64,000 bases of DNA from Aldrovandia affinis. Taxonomy: Eukaryota; Chordata; Actinopteri; Notacanthiformes; Halosauridae. The stretch spans positions 5,322,574 to 5,386,573 of the forward strand of contig JAINUG010000054.1 in assembly GCA_029706075.1 (NCBI GenBank), written 5' to 3'. Positions 25,315 through 38,756 of the stretch are shown in pieces. How positions within the stretch are numbered: the first letter of the stretch is position 1; the number at the start of each line of letters is the position of its first letter. The notes beneath the pieces were generated by a model that was not told the DNA's origin, did not search any database, and was given only the letters and a program-made list of their open reading frames with translations. Both the position numbers and the translations under genes were made by a program.

Positions 25315-25705
25315 CTTTAAGGTAAAGGCGTCTACCCAGAGTGCAGGTTGCCCACTCCGGCCGGGGTTTGACTCCCCCGGCTGCTACAGCCCGGCTCTGG
25401 TCGGGAATGGAGTCCTGGTCGAGGGTGGCGATTGGCTGTGCGCCCCAGTGGGAGGGGGGAGGGAAGCCGGTATGAGCTCGCCGCATGCACAGAGAGCTTC
25501 TCTGGACATATCGGAATCACGGTTGGCGCTCGGGTGAGTTCCGTCTTGAAGGAGGTGTTTCGCCGTCCCTGCCACTGCCGGTCCCAGAGTAGTGGCTGGG
25601 CCTTTAGCTCCAGGCAACGGCCTTGTGGGTGGGATAGTTTGGACAGTAGCGGGTGCAATTGGCCACCAAATTGGGAGGAAAACTGGGAAAAATCTGAAAG
25701 AACAT
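25315..25705 (+). mobile_element. tRNA-derived SINE, family 1
   Basis: Head with B-box-like GGTTTGACTCC, body gcgattggctgtgcgcccca and gtgggaggggggagggaagc, tail attggccaccaaattgggag and gaaaactgggaaaaatctga. It accounts for the open frames in this stretch. Confidence 0.78.
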
Positions 25706-27392
25706 TTAGGCAAATCACAAGTTATAGCAAAAAATGTGTTGCCAATTTGCATAAACAGATTTCAGTATAAATGACTAAAACTTCTGCCCTTGTAGCAACC
25801 CCCGACCTGTGTTCGACTGGAAGCTAAACCCCCACCCCCCATTCCCCGGCTAAGGCTGCTTGTCTCCGCCTGAATCGAGTTGAAATGCTACACTGTTGAT
25901 GTGAGCCGTAGTCACAGTCACACGGTACACGGAGGAAGTGTAAACAAATTAACAGGAACAGGCATAAATATTACTGGATCACTGCCACAGATCTGCATGG
26001 GCGATTAAGGCAGCACAGTAGACAACACAAGAGCAAATGAACCCCATAAATCCTGACTAATCAGCTACTGGCACAAACAAAAAGATCAAGGCTCCGTTTG
26101 CTTGAAGAATATGAAAGCGGAGCGAGTTGCGCACGGCGGTGAACCGGCACAGGCGTGAACATTCCTGTCGTGGAATACAGGTGATGATGATGACGATGAC
26201 GAAGGCTCTGTTCAAACTCTGGAGGTCTCTGTTACCAAACTCTGGAGGTCCAGCCAGAGACGCACGCCCTCTCCTGGACAGGAGGGTCATCTGTTGCCGG
26301 GCACACGGTATCTCGTTCTGCCTCCGTGATTGGCGTGCGCCCAGCCGAAAGCCAATCGGGTGCCATTATTTGGACCACGGTGTTAGCCGTCGGCCTACGG
26401 TAGCGGCAGTGCAACCGTGACCACAATGCCCCCGGTGGTCATGCGGTAGAAAGCGGTTTCTGGCCAGACGTGCGGTTAAAGGTTCGTGTGGGGAATTTTG
26501 GAGAGGGAGCATTGCGACGATGCCAGTTCGCGTGCGCAGTGCCCCGAAAAATTGCGCGGCGACGCCTACCGCAGCACGTCACCTTGTGGACCGCGAGGCG
26601 CCCGGCTGTGACCTGGAGCCGTGCCTGGTCTTTCTCCGTTTCCCTGCATTTCTTCCTCCCTCTATTCTCCTCCCTTTGTTGTGAAGGCCTCTGTCGGAGG
26701 GAGCGAGGGAGAGGGGAAGACGACACTGTTGGATTGCGAAGTGCGGAGACAGGCGGGGGGATGGGGGGGGATTCGCTGTGGAGTTTTATCCGTTGACTAT
26801 AATTACTCCAATGCCACCTGCTGTTGACGGGACTTTGTTGTCATGGCTGTAATTTCCTCATTGCTGTCCTGCCCGCCCCAGAAAACAAAGCCTTCTGAGA
26901 CTCGGATGTCGCCATGCCAAAAAACCAGCGCAGTCTATTTTACATCAGTCACACCTGGTCTTTCTTCAGCATCAATTAGACATTGAAGAAACAATTTATT
27001 TTTAAGTTTTTTTTTCCACAGAACAGTTGGCAGTTTTATCCACCCAGTTTTAAGCCTACATCATGGGCCTTAAGGCCACTTTGCCTGTTTATCGGTTCTT
27101 TTTGTGCATTGCTCCTTATACCCACACACAAACACCTCATTCTTTTCACGGAAGCCGAGGCCCACACAGACATCACAGTAAAACGTGTAAAGAGATTCAC
27201 CCTTCATACTGAGACTCAAAATGAAAGGTCAGTCTCTGCCCACTGAATAAAGGGTTTTGTATAAGGAGCACCCATTCATAGTCTCAGTTAAAAAGAAAAC
27301 TCAAATAAAAATCATGTCCTGGATATGTGTGCACATTGTAAGACTATACATTTGCGATACAGTAGAATTTTTTAAAATACACTGGAAATGTA

Positions 27393-27565
27393 CAGGTAAC
27401 TGCCAAAATAAAAGAGGATAATGGGGTAATAGTACGAGTAAATGAGGGATACTGGTGGCTCTGTTGTGCATTTTCTTGCCATGGTTTAGGTCCACTCAAC
27501 CCCTTTGAGGGCAAGGTAAATTCCAATACATGCAAAGTCATTCTGAGTGATCACCTTGCCACCTT
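27393..27565. mobile_element. Tc1/mariner remnant, one end only
   Basis: caggtaactgccaaaataaa, then gagtaaatgagggatactgg, tgccatggtttaggtccact and tctgagtgatcacctt match the left part of the copy at 14732. The rest is absent. Confidence 0.75.
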
Positions 27566-30500
27566 GCCATTGATACTCAGTGAGATTGATGAGACTGTGA
27601 CAATTATTATCATTATTCCATTTGACAAAATGTACTTACAATAGCAAACCGACTTTCAAACGCGTATCTGTCTTTTGTAAGTAATGGCGAGGTCTTCCTC
27701 CGGCTTATTTTATGCTTAGCGCACACCCGTTCCAATGACATTGCCCTTTTAATCAAAAGTGTTATCCACGGATTCTGTCATTTGAAGGTGCATTAGGACC
27801 GAATGAGACTGCTACTCCTAATGCATACGAATATGCGGACTGCGTGAGTGATCTCAATAGGGGCTTAGGGGTTGATGAAATCTCTCTGAGAGCTAGCCGG
27901 TGTGCAAAACAAGAAGGGATTAAAGCAACGCAGTTTAGTGACCTCCTGAGATGCCTGCCGTTATTGAGTCGTGCAATTAAATTATGATCGTGAGAATAGC
28001 TTCAGCCTGTTTCATTCTTCTTTCAGATTTACTACTGGGGGTTTTCTTTGACTTGCGTCTCCACTGTTCGATCTTATTCTTCAGTGCTTAAAATGTAACT
28101 TCGGCCGCAGCTAAATCGATAAAACATAGGGATTTGTTTTTTCCCAGCTAGCTGGGAAGCTAATTGAAAATCTTTTCCAATTGGTGATAGAAATACTTGC
28201 GAGTATCAGCAGTGCACTTACATCTCTGGAGCGTAAACAAAATGTCCTCTCACCTTATTGGATATATTTCTGACACCATTGACTTCAACAGGACTTTAAG
28301 CCAGTCAGGTGTAGCCCTATTGAATTTCTGTTTGATTGACAGCGGTTTCATCCAGTTGCTGCCTACAACAGTCCCTGGTGGATGGATAGTTAGTTTGACT
28401 AATAGTTTGACTAATAGGTCTAATTACTCCCTTTCATCCTTGGAGGGCTAGCCATTTCTGTAAGGAATACATTGATAGTAGTATAGCTCTGCACACCCTT
28501 TGTTTCAAGGCTTACCGAAGCAAGGTAAAGATGACCCATGTTTTGCTTTTAAGCAAACTCCATTACTAATGACTATACAATACAAAATGGCAACATAGAC
28601 ACATTAGACCGTGTGCTGTAGCTCTGGTTTTCCAATAGAACGAATGAATAAGAACACAAGACACGCAGTAATTCACTTTTATAATTACGTGAACCAACGT
28701 TGCCCCGTCGCCACGTGATAACACACTGTCGTCTTTACGACGGCGTACTTTTCCTCCTGAAATGAACTGCCTGATTGTTCAGTGAATGGAGCATTGTGTC
28801 AAAATGAGAGAATACGGAAGATTTCTAATAACAAAGATTTACAGATGAATTGAATAAAAAAAAGATTAAAACACATTACATCATCTGTACTTTATTTTCC
28901 TGTCAGATATTGTGTTATATTATCTAGCCATCCAAATCTTAAGAATAATGTGCTTCTCCACTCTCTGTGAAATAAATTACACACACGTTTTTGCCCAAGC
29001 TCACTATTGCTAATTCTGGGCTGCCTTTCTTTAGAGGAGTGGGATGAATGTTTCACACAGATGCCAATGCCGATAACTCTGGTGGCCTGGTGGCGCAGGC
29101 TGAATTTGATTGTGGCTAAGCAGAGCCATCAGGAAAAGCCGTGAATGATTGATTGCCCAAGGCAACGCAGAGCAACGGTTGACCAAGCAGACTACGCCAC
29201 ATGCCATTTAATGAGCCCCTGGTTTGAAAGCCTAACTCATTCGCACGCCCTGTCATCTAAGGACGCCGTCGACAATCAGATTTGCTGTGACAAAAACGTT
29301 CCACTTCGGTTGTGGTCTTGTCCAGAGCATACATCTTGGAGGCAGATGAAAGGGGCAAAAAAAAAAAAAAAAGTGTGATGCGGCATCTACCAAGGTCCCG
29401 AGGAGGGCGAAACGGCGTCTGCGGAAATGCAGACGCGGCACAGCCACGAGACGGACGGAATTATGCATGAACCGCACGACTCGCCTTGATTAGTGTTGCT
29501 ATCCTGCGACTTCGTCTCCAGATTAAGAGGCTGAGCTTGTGCTACAGGCGATGAATTAAAGAAAGACGGGGCCTTGTCTTTTCGGGGGGAAAAGGTACAA
29601 AGCCCGTATCGTGAAGGATCGTACGTGTACCTTTCGAAGATACAGTGGCTACATTTGTACCCCGGGGAACAAAAGCGTACCCTGTTTGTACCTTTATTTT
29701 TCAGAAGTGCCGACTGACGGGGATAGCGCCTGCGCTCTCCTCTCCGTGTGCCTGTCAGGCAGCCCAGGAAAGTGACAGCGATGGGATTCCTACAGTGATA
29801 GCGGTGCAGGTGAAGGGAGTTTGCGGGGCAGGGGAGGAGGAGGGGGGGTCAAAGGAGGAGCATTCATTTTAAAATCCTGACCCCGGAGGAGGAAGAGGGA
29901 CTTCCGTGAAGCGCGCGCACGTCGCCGGTACTGCTCAGACCTCAGCTCTGCGGGCGAGAGATCAAGCAACGGGCTGTAGCGCTCCCGCTTCTAATGAGAG
30001 ACGCTCGAGCCCCCGGGTCAGCGCACACCACATTCCTCCGATAAAAGAGAGACGGACAGGGCACGCCCTACAGGAAGGAATTGAGCTAATCAGAGTTGAG
30101 AGGCAGCCTCCCTAGCCAGGCCTATCTCCGCCAGGGCATTTGCTGTGCTCGGTTAGTGCTTAATTGTCTAATACTATCATGCGGCGTCAATGAATGGGAG
30201 ATCCGGTACCTATTAGTCTCCATGGACCTGATTCCAGGCCAAATAGAGGACATTTTTCTCTCTCTCTCTCTCTCTCTCGCCTCTCTCTCAGTGTTCTTGT
30301 TCAATCTTTCCTTTTTGACGTTCGAAATGTCAACGTGTAGGTTTTTTCGCTGGCGAATCGGCCAGATGTTATTGAACGCTGCGGTTGCCTTGACAATGAA
30401 ATGAGCATAGGGCAAAATGTTCTAAGCATTTGCGGGGGGAAAAATCGAATATATATATACACAGAAAACTGTACTGTCGAGCCCAGGGAACCTCCAGTAT

Positions 30501-31040
30501 ATATTTACTGAGCTGGAGCATCTGGGTTTAGCATGCATGAAATGCGATGGAAGACGGGATAGCTGACGGTGCAAAACTGTGAAAAAATAAAAATAAAACT
30601 GGGGGAGAGCATGTACCGTAGATGAATACATATGAACTGCCTCATGCAATTCATCAAGTCTGGCTGCAGATGAATCTGTGTGTTTTTAACCACCTGGGGA
30701 AAGTAGGTCTCATCTTTCTACGAGCCATGGCAGCGTTGACATCGCTGCTGTAACTGTTGCTGGATGGGAATGGAAGTTACCCGTCTTGCCTAGCTATAGC
30801 ACGAGGCTCATTCCATTTTACGGTGGAGCCGATATCTCATAGTCTGTCGTGTGGAAATCAATAAGCGTTTTCACCACATGCACAAGCTTTTAACAAGAGA
30901 TTTCTAACAAGAGTAGCATAAAATATGTCCCGTGCCCCTTCCTATTGCATAATAGCTTTTAGTAATCAACAGCTTGCTAAGTCAGCCATTTTTGCAGCTG
31001 CATTTTTTGTCAAAACTCGCAGTAATTTAAGGCAGTCGTA

Positions 31041-31270
31041 ATACATTTACATTTACATTTTAAGCATTTAGCAGACGCTCTTATCCAGAGCGACTTACAC
31101 AGTTTACACATTTCTTTACATATAATCCATTTATACAGCTGGCTATTTTACTGAAGCAATTTAGGTTAAGTACCTTGCTTAAGGGTACAACAGCAGTGCC
31201 CCACCTGGGGATTGAACCTGTAACCTCTAAGTTACAAGCCCAGCTCCCTAACCATTACACTACACTGCCA
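31041..31270 (-). mobile_element. tRNA-derived SINE, family 2
   Basis: Full copy on the minus strand: head ggcagtgtagtgtaatggtt, B box ggttacaggttcaatcccca, middle acccttaagcaaggtactta, tail gtaagtcgctctggataaga, and ATTTAC-type 3' repeats. Confidence 0.88.
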
Positions 31271-32273
31271 TTTCCCCCCATCATTAATGTATGAATTAGG
31301 CAAAAGGTAATGATATAAGACCGGCATTGTATGCAGCTTGGGGAACATTGATGATCATAATGCATAACGGTCTAGTGGCAGCTTTGTGCAGGACCCACCT
31401 TAATTTGTTTAGGTGGCTCCACTTTGTGGTTGTGCTACTCAATAGGCACTCGAATCCAATATGTAATTAACGATCACGACACGATTGGCTGTTTCTGCCC
31501 AGGTGAAGGCTGCAGGCAGCAGTGAGCTGCAGGCAAGTGGCCTTGATGTCTGTGCAACATTCAAGCAAATGGCTTCTATTGCATAGCCACAGTTGGATCA
31601 TTTCGAGCACTTAATACCCAGAAATTAACAGGCGCTCTCTTTCACTCGCTCGGGAATTGAACGCCGCTGTGGTGAAATGCTGTCTGCCGTACTGTTACAC
31701 CGAAACAGGAAATGGGAGGAAATATTCACTCATTTTTATCCACGGGGGCAAATTGGGTTAAAGGAGGCCGCAAGCCTTACCATTGATATTCTGCGCCTGC
31801 CACATATAACGGGTATAGCCCCTGGTATAGACTCGCACCGGATACTGATATACACAACGGTGTGATGACAGTTCAGGTTCACGCTGTCCTTACGCACAGC
31901 TGACGAGGACTCGCCTGTTGTTACCAACCCGCTTCCCCCGATTGAGTGCTAATGTAGCTGACCAGGAAGCGGGTGGCCGTGTCTTTGGAGACTGTCATTG
32001 GCAAGAGACAAGGTTTTTGTTTTTTGAAAGGCATTGTGTTGCGAACTTGGAGTGCTTCGGCCCGGCCGATGGAGTGGACGAGGGTCAAGAGGTCCAGCCT
32101 GAAGGACCAAGGGCCCAAGAGCTCAGGTCCTATATGTCGTGTCTTGGAGCGAGGCGCTTGGCCCAATTTTGCACCTTTAAAACCCAGTTGGCTCCGAAGA
32201 CGGGGTTAAATGATCATTGGTTTTCAAATGTGGTGGCTTTCAGCTAAACTGTTCTTGACTACGGTTAACACTG

Positions 32274-32333
32274 TTGTACGTCGCTCTGGATAAGAGCGTC
32301 TGCCAAATGCCTGTAATGTAATGTAATGTAATC
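32274..32333 (+). mobile_element. isolated SINE/LINE tail fragment
   Basis: gtacgtcgctctggataaga then gcgtctgccaaatgcctgta and a short (AATGT)n run: only the conserved 3' tail remains. Confidence 0.7.
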
Positions 32334-33276
32334 AAAAATGTCTCTGTTGTATTTATCAGTTGTCAGAGTCAGGGTTATACTTTGCCCTGTGTAAGGTCAC
32401 TGGTTTGATTCCGTTACCTATACAGTGAAAAAGGGCCGTATCTCAACCGTAGGAGAGCACGTGCCCTTGCAGGCTAATGTGTAACACCAGAGAGTGTAGG
32501 TATCCTCAAAAGTCCTATTTCCTTTACATTTGCGTTGTATTTATTCCTAAAGGCTTCTTCGGAAGGCAGAAGAATGATCTAAAAGCGCTGTCTTTTAAGT
32601 GTGGGCAGGTCTTCTCATCTGGCTTTAGGATCTTTGGCACAGTGAGACATTTGGATAAGTGCTTTTGAGATCGCGATCTAAGCTGATACCTTTGCAAGGC
32701 GTTAAGAAGCGAAACCCCCCTTAAAGACAGATGTACACCCATTTCCAAACAATATCTTGTAGGCCTCCATTTGATCAATGTGTACAAGACATCCATTAAG
32801 AGACTTTGTGTAAAGGTATTTCTGTCACAAAGGGGTTTTGTACAATGGCAAATGCTTTGGAATTTAAACCGGTTGAGCCGAGAAAGAGCAATATCAGGAG
32901 GCCAGCGGTCCCCGTACTGAGCTTGCTGATCTCATGTGGAAAAACGTAGCACACTTCAGCTGGGTCAGAGGAGCTTGGTTGGGTGTGAGGACATGGCATT
33001 GAGCTCTGGCTACCTGAGGAATAACTTCACTCTGTGAGAACTCAGTCCCACCCCCCAAAAAATAAATAAATAAAACAAAAAACAAAGTCCTTGACCCCTG
33101 TAGTTCATGACAGTGAAGGCAACGTGCTCCTTGTCCTTGCTGGCCCAGTTGTAATTAACATGAAATCTTTACTGCGATTATATGACGCCGGTGTCATTAT
33201 ACATTCAGGGCCCGATTTTAAAGGTTCTCCTTGGCGAATCAGACACAAGCTCTGTTTGCAGTATCGATTGGCTTTT

Positions 33277-33677
33277 TATTTTTTTTGTAATTTCAAATTT
33301 TTCCCCCGTTTTTCTCCCAATTTGGTTGCCAATTATACCCTCTATTTATCTAATTTATCTTATTCCCCCTCCCCCACGAGTCCGCCGCCCATTCCTCCGG
33401 GGCGAGACATTATTTCCGGGCCGAATTTATCCGCCTCTTCCGAGACTGAATTCTACCACGGACGCCTTTTTCCTGCTCCTCGACGGACTCGTGCCGGTTC
33501 ACCCTCCCCCTCCCCAGGAGGCGGACAGCCAAACGCCGCCTCCAATCGGGGCTGACGACCACGGCCGGTCTGGTAGAGATGCGGGTTTTGAACCACGTCC
33601 CTGACAGGCAGCGCACACCACACCGGACCAGCCAAGTGTCGTGCGTTAGACCGCTACGCTATCCGCCAGCTCTGGCT
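33277..33677 (-). mobile_element. tRNA-derived SINE, family 1, full length with TSD
   Basis: On the minus strand the head (gctggcggatagcgtagcgg, tctaacgcac) leads to the body ggcggcgtttggctgtccgc and the tail aattgggagaaaaacggggg. Direct repeat attggctttt flanks it at 33267-33276 and 33678-33687. Confidence 0.85.
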
Positions 33678-34327
33678 ATTGGCTTTTGATGGAAGTCACC
33701 TGCCTCTCCCGCAAGCAGGTAGCAGGGCTCATTGTGTCGAGGGCCTGCTCAGAAGCTGGATGTGTTTTCACGGGCCGTCACAGGGCTGCTTGTGATGCCT
33801 TTTTCACCAGGGCCTGTCCTGAGACTTTAAGAGGCTTTTACGCAGCCTTCCAGCTTTGAGGAGCACTTCAGTGGATTCAGACTGGCATGAATCACTATCT
33901 GATATGAATTTAGGGTGCGCATTCACACCGTATGCACTTACCACTAGAAGGGGGCGGCGGTCACGGTCCCGTCTTCAAATTCCGTGGAAAATATGTGAAT
34001 ATGAAACCGATCCGAGGGAAATTCGAAAAGCTACCTCAGTTCAAAAGTAGAGACGACTTGTTTTCATTACAGAACGCGCAAGTCACGTGCACCTCGCCAT
34101 CGTTTTCATTTTCAATGCGTGAGGAATGCTGGTTTGTGGGCTGGTCCAAAGCACTAACCGGGCCGCGTCTGTCCTACGGGCCGCTAATTGAACAGCCCCG
34201 CCTTTTATAGCTTACTCATCCAGACACCCACCACAACAGCGATGCACTGCCACTACGGGACTCTCTACGAGATGAGCGTGCGCCCCCGGACGGACACCTA
34301 GCGACAAAAGCACAGGCCTGAGCGATT

Positions 34328-34383
34328 TCTCTCTCCTCTCCTCTCCTCTCCTCTCCTCTCCTCTCCTCTCCTCTCCTCCCCTC
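34328..34383. repeat. (CTCTC)n pyrimidine repeat before exon 2
   Basis: About ten ctctc units ending 15 bases before the acceptor at 34397; probably serves as its polypyrimidine tract. Confidence 0.9.
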
Positions 34384-34397
34384 TTCTATCCCCGCAG

Positions 34398-34498
34398 CTG
34401 TGCAGCAGGTCCTGGACACCCTGAGTGACAGCACCAGCTCCACCACCGCCAATGACCTGGACCTCATCTTCCTCAAGGGCATCATGGAGAGCCCGGTG
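34398..34498 (+). CDS. mpp2: mpp2 exon 2: first L27 domain
   Basis: The acceptor is cccgcag at 34397, preceded by a (CTCTC)n tract that serves as the polypyrimidine run; the donor is gtgagt at 34499. Reading starts with two bases that complete the Ala codon from exon 1A or 1B, then VQQVLDTLSDSTSS and LDLIFLKGIMESPV. The LDLIFLKGIMESP core is diagnostic of the MPP2/MPP6 L27 region, which mediates heterodimerisation with other L27 proteins. The exon ends in phase 0. Confidence 0.96.
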
Positions 34499-35261
34499 GT
34501 GAGTCCGTCCAAATCTGACACCATGAAGGGGTGGGCTAGAGTGACGCCCCCCCCCTCACGCCAGCGAGCTGTCTGCTCACGCGGGCTGAAAAAGGCACCA
34601 AAGTCTATATGGAAGGTTAATAACGGCGTTTGATAAATCGCTGAGAATTTGGGTTAAGGTGCATCCATGTGAGCCGCTTAGGCAAAGGGACCACTGGAGC
34701 TTTTTCTTTCCCGTTGGAAGAACAGTCAGTTTAGAGGGTTAAAGCAAGCAAGGCAAGCAAATGGCACCTTGTGCACACGGCGAAGGTTCATATGTTACGG
34801 ACAGATCTCACGAGGAGGGTGGACAAGAACCTTACAGTGAGGTGATTTGTTTTGTGAGGTGAGTGAGGTTTTGCGGCCGACTGCTTTTTACAGAAGAGTC
34901 TACCTGCCCTTTGCCTGGCCTCTGTTACTCTCTTTCAAAATGGCTACCTTTTCCTCTGAAATAGAAGAAAGACGGGTTGTCACGCTGCCGTCAAAGCTGC
35001 GGGACATCATTTGTGAAAGGCGAATACAAAAGGCCACTTCAATTTCAACGGAGCGGCGGAGAAGTAATAACCTGTTCTCAATTATTGATATGTTGGCCTC
35101 TATTTGAAAATGAGTTGGGCCAAAGTGCGCTGAAGTGAAATTATTCAGTGACGGGGCAGCCCATCAGAGAGAGGTTGATGCGATCGCCGATGCAACGTGC
35201 AGCACCTCATGGCCGTGGATGCTCCATATTGCAGCATAGCATGCTAAAGCTATGTGGTTCT

Positions 35262-35412
35262 CTGTGGCTCAGTTGGTAGAGCACAGCGTTGGCAACGCTT
35301 AGGTTGTGGGTTCAATCCCCACTGGGGCCACATATACTGAAAATGTATCCATTCACTACTGTAAGTCGCTTTGGATAAAAGCGTCTGCTAAATGGCGTAT
35401 ATTATTATTATA
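35262..35412 (+). mobile_element. SINE with near-intact tRNA-Ala-like head
   Basis: Positions 35264-35331 fold as a tRNA: acceptor GTGGCTC pairs with GGGCCAC, the T stem is GTGGG/CCCAC, and the anticodon loop TTGGCAA gives anticodon GGC (Ala). There is no separate gene context, and the sequence runs on into the shared SINE/LINE tail gtcgctttggataaaagcgt and a TATT-rich end. It is therefore a SINE, not a tRNA gene. A second, truncated copy is at 56508. Confidence 0.82.
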
Positions 35413-36054
35413 TAAAGCTGGTGGCTTATTGGCTAAAGGATAATTTTAGCTAATGACTAATATGGTAACCTTTACTAGAGGGGAAAACTCCGTTCCTGGA
35501 GGGTTCGGTGTGTATGCAGGTTTCTGTTTCAGCCAATTACCCTTGATAATTTGGGTATTAAATCCGGAAACGCTTGAATGTCTAGTACATTAAACATTAG
35601 CAAACATAAACCAATGCATGCTACCTCGGTGAAAATGTGATATGTGCTCGATATTGCGCTTGTGCTCCTGTGGAACTACTGTGCGCTAACCTCTCGGGGG
35701 TCAATGTCATCGGTGTTCTCGAGGGCCGAGTTGAAAAGGGTACATGCGTTTCTGCAGTCTCTGCGGCTGTGCCCGCTAAGGGCCTCGGGCTCGTATTCAG
35801 CCTCGCGCATTAACGGCGGCCGTAATTGAGTGGTAATGACCCAAGTAATCGCGTTAGATATAATTATGCAAATTAGAGGTCACATGTTTCCTCCAAGGCC
35901 CCCGTGGAACGGTGCGTAAAAACAACGTGCAACCAATCCGTGTGCACTTCTGGCTTCTGTGGTTTATCATGGTGTGCAATGAAGGTGAAACTATCAAGCC
36001 GACAAACACCTCCCCCTCAAATATGCTCAGAAATCAGGATAGGGTGGGAAGTAT

Positions 36055-36235
36055 CTTCTGACATCTTGAGATGCATAACTCAAATTTGTTATCTCTAGAT
36101 CACAAAATCTTAACATATGGGGTCTTTGCTTTGGTCATTTCAAAATGCAAAGCTGTGTATCTCGTGATCTCAAGATGACCATACTGGTGATGTAAAAATC
36201 TTGCGGTCATGCATCTTGAGATAACAACATCCCAA
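36055..36235. repeat. possible degenerate inverted-repeat element
   Basis: catcttgagatgcataac near 36061 and gcatcttgagataaca near 36209 are related in inverted fashion around ttgagatgcat/atgcatcttgag. No clear target duplication. Low certainty. Confidence 0.3.
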
Positions 36236-36340
36236 AATACTATTTTAAGACTATTTTATGGCCTCACAAGCCACCAGACAAGATTGATTGCCTAGTGAAT
36301 GTCTTTTGTTTTGGGTGGCCGGGGTGACGGGGGAAAGGTT

Positions 36341-36392
36341 CAGAGGGGGTGGGGGTGTGGGTGGGGGTGTGGGTGGGGGTGTGGGTGGGCCA
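36341..36392. repeat. G-rich 12-bp repeat, possible quadruplex
   Basis: Units of gtgggtgggggt, four copies, with many runs of three or more G on the + strand. Confidence 0.75.
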
Positions 36393-37214
36393 GCTGGGAC
36401 TGTCTGGCTGTCAGAACCCATGGCCTCGTAGCCTTGTGCACACAAGTAGCCTGGACACAAAGCTAATAGACATGCAGGCCACCAGTGTGGCCCTCTGGGA
36501 CATGTGACCTTGACAGATGCGAGTTGGCGTTAATTACAGACTCCTGCATTTTAAGCAGCTCTAGAGCAGAGGTGGTCTTGAGCCCCTGTCAACGCCTGGC
36601 TAATAATGCCGGGCCTTGCGGGAATCCAAGGCCCTGATTGGCTGCTCATTTGCATTGGGGAAAGCCTATTGGATAATGAGGATGGTATAGTTGTAGCAGT
36701 GGGGGGGCCCTGATGTGGGATTTTCTTTTCCACATTGGTCTCTTAACCAGAGCTGACAAAAGCAGTTTTTTTCTGTGACTGTTTTAACTGGAGAATGGGA
36801 AATTGTGCAAGAATTCAGTCCTGAGAGACGAACGATCCAGCAGGGACTTTTACGGTTTCAGAAGTATTTAGCTCTCGCTCCAGCCAATTGCTGTTGTCAT
36901 ATTTGTGCAGACAAGCCAAGAAATATATATTGCCCAAACATGGCCTGTTTGTAGACTGCAGTACAAAATGCAGAGAAACAAAATGGCCATGCAATAATCT
37001 TTTTTTCCCCCCATCTGAACCAAACCTCCCTCAGGCAGTTGTACTTATGTTCACTGCTGCATTGCTTTCAGTTTAACTGTGTGAGTACTGAGCCAGCAGT
37101 GCACAGCCTGCCTCTACTCAAAAAATACGTTTGCAGCTGAAGTCCTGGATTCAGTCAGCATTTTTCCTTCACTTTGACTCACAATTAAATTCAAGTGTAA
37201 TGCAATGTTTCACT

Positions 37215-37505
37215 ACATTTACATTTAAAGCATTTAGCAGACGCTCTTATCCAGAGCGACTTACAAGATGTGCATTAATACATGGTATGATCAATCATTG
37301 CTCGCGCAAGAGATCAGTGCAGTAATACAGCAATAGACATCATTGTTGGCAGCTGCGTACCATACCTGTAACACCAGGAAGGAAAAGGTTAGTAAATGTT
37401 TAATTTTTTTTGAAAGTTTTAAGCAAGGATACATATTGCGAGAAGCAGTATTGACCATGTAAGCAGTGGTGATGACAATTGGTTAGATGTACAGAGTGAC
37501 TCACA
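37215..37505 (-). mobile_element. LINE 3' UTR and tail, 5' truncated
   Basis: The minus strand has the same 3' UTR (ccttttccttcctggtgtta, caggtatggtacgcagctgc) and tail (gtaagtcgctctggataaga) as the LINE at 59125, without the coding end. Confidence 0.78.
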
Positions 37506-37816
37506 ATTAAATGCAAGTGCGTGTTTCTCAAACGTGTTTTTCTCCGAGTTCAGCCATCGTCGAAATGAACTCCAAACTGTGGTTGTGCAGAAAAAAAGTT
37601 AAGCATGCACTTATTTGTAAGTCAAAGTTAAGGAAAAAGGTTACTTAAATCCAGGCTTAAATGGCACAGAATTTTCAGTGTTTCTGTCAGAGCTGCACTT
37701 CAGCCCAGAAGGGTTTCACTGGGCAACCAACACAAGGAATAAGACCAGAACCCAAAGACAGAGTGCTGCAATGCATTGCTGGGAGCCCTGTCAGGAGAGA
37801 TCAGCAACATTTGTCA

Positions 37817-37847
<31 letters not shown>

Positions 37848-38756
37848 TTGAAACTCCCACAAAACCCTCTCCATGCATCCTCCTCCATCTGAATGGCTTC
37901 CCAGTCCTTTGCATTGTCTGCCCACTTAGAAAGCCAAAATTAAGTGGTCAGTTGACCTTCCTGGTTGAAGAATGGAGTCAAATAAAATGGAAGAGGTTGG
38001 AAATGAAGGTGTCGTGCCTCGCTCAACCCTGGCGAAGGGGGGGGGGAAGCAGTCATGACAGCTGGCTCCACCAGGCGGCATCGTTTGTGCCAAGCGCCGC
38101 TCCCCCGGTGTAGGCGTAATCCCGCAGATTACCGAACGCCAAGCGCCCCGGGTCCCGATATGAATGCCCTCTTCTCTGCGGGACGTCGCCGTTTCCGCCT
38201 CGCTAACAAAGCGCCCTCGCAGCGTGCGCCAGACGGAGCAGAAAGAGCATTCCGCCTCAACCGACGGCGTTCCCTTTGTGCGCGCGAACCTCCTCTGAGC
38301 TTATGCCGCGCGCCGGTTTTTGAGGCCCTCGTCAATCACTCGCGTTTGAGTGAACCAGAGCGGGCTAGACTGTCTTCTAATGGAATGATGGAGGGTTATT
38401 AGAGTAGAATGAAAGGGTAGGACACGCAGACAGACTGCCGCTGAGGCTGGAAAGGGAAAAACACGCGCCGCCAACTATTTTAATTCCGCGGCGGTTACGG
38501 GCGACGGAGCGGAGAGATCAGAAAGCCCCAGTGCTCAATGGGAGAACTGGTGAATGAGATGTATGCACAATGTGTAACTAAGAACTGCTATGTTACCTTG
38601 TCAAAAGACTTAACTGCCCGTGGTCAGACATTGTCCATAGCTTAAATGCCACAATGTCTGTCTTGAATGTATTAAAGAAGAACACAATGGGATGGAAAGG
38701 TTTGCATTTTGGGCGTTAAACCGAGACCTGTTCTCTGCTCAGTCAATGAGGCTCTC

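Larger units (their letters stand above)
20810..34397. other. large mpp2 intron before exon 2
   Basis: About 14.6 kb from exon 1B (21 kb from exon 1A). Listed repeats aside, 23180-25300, 25720-27390, 27570-31040 and 31280-33260 hold no recognised gene. Near 29580-29710 a cluster of aaaggtac/gtaccttt words suggests a decayed inverted-repeat element. 33690-34320 is featureless. Confidence 0.6.

Noticed and set aside
35264..35331. A genuine tRNA-Ala gene
   Set aside because: The sequence continues into a SINE body and tail also found at 56508, so it is the SINE head.
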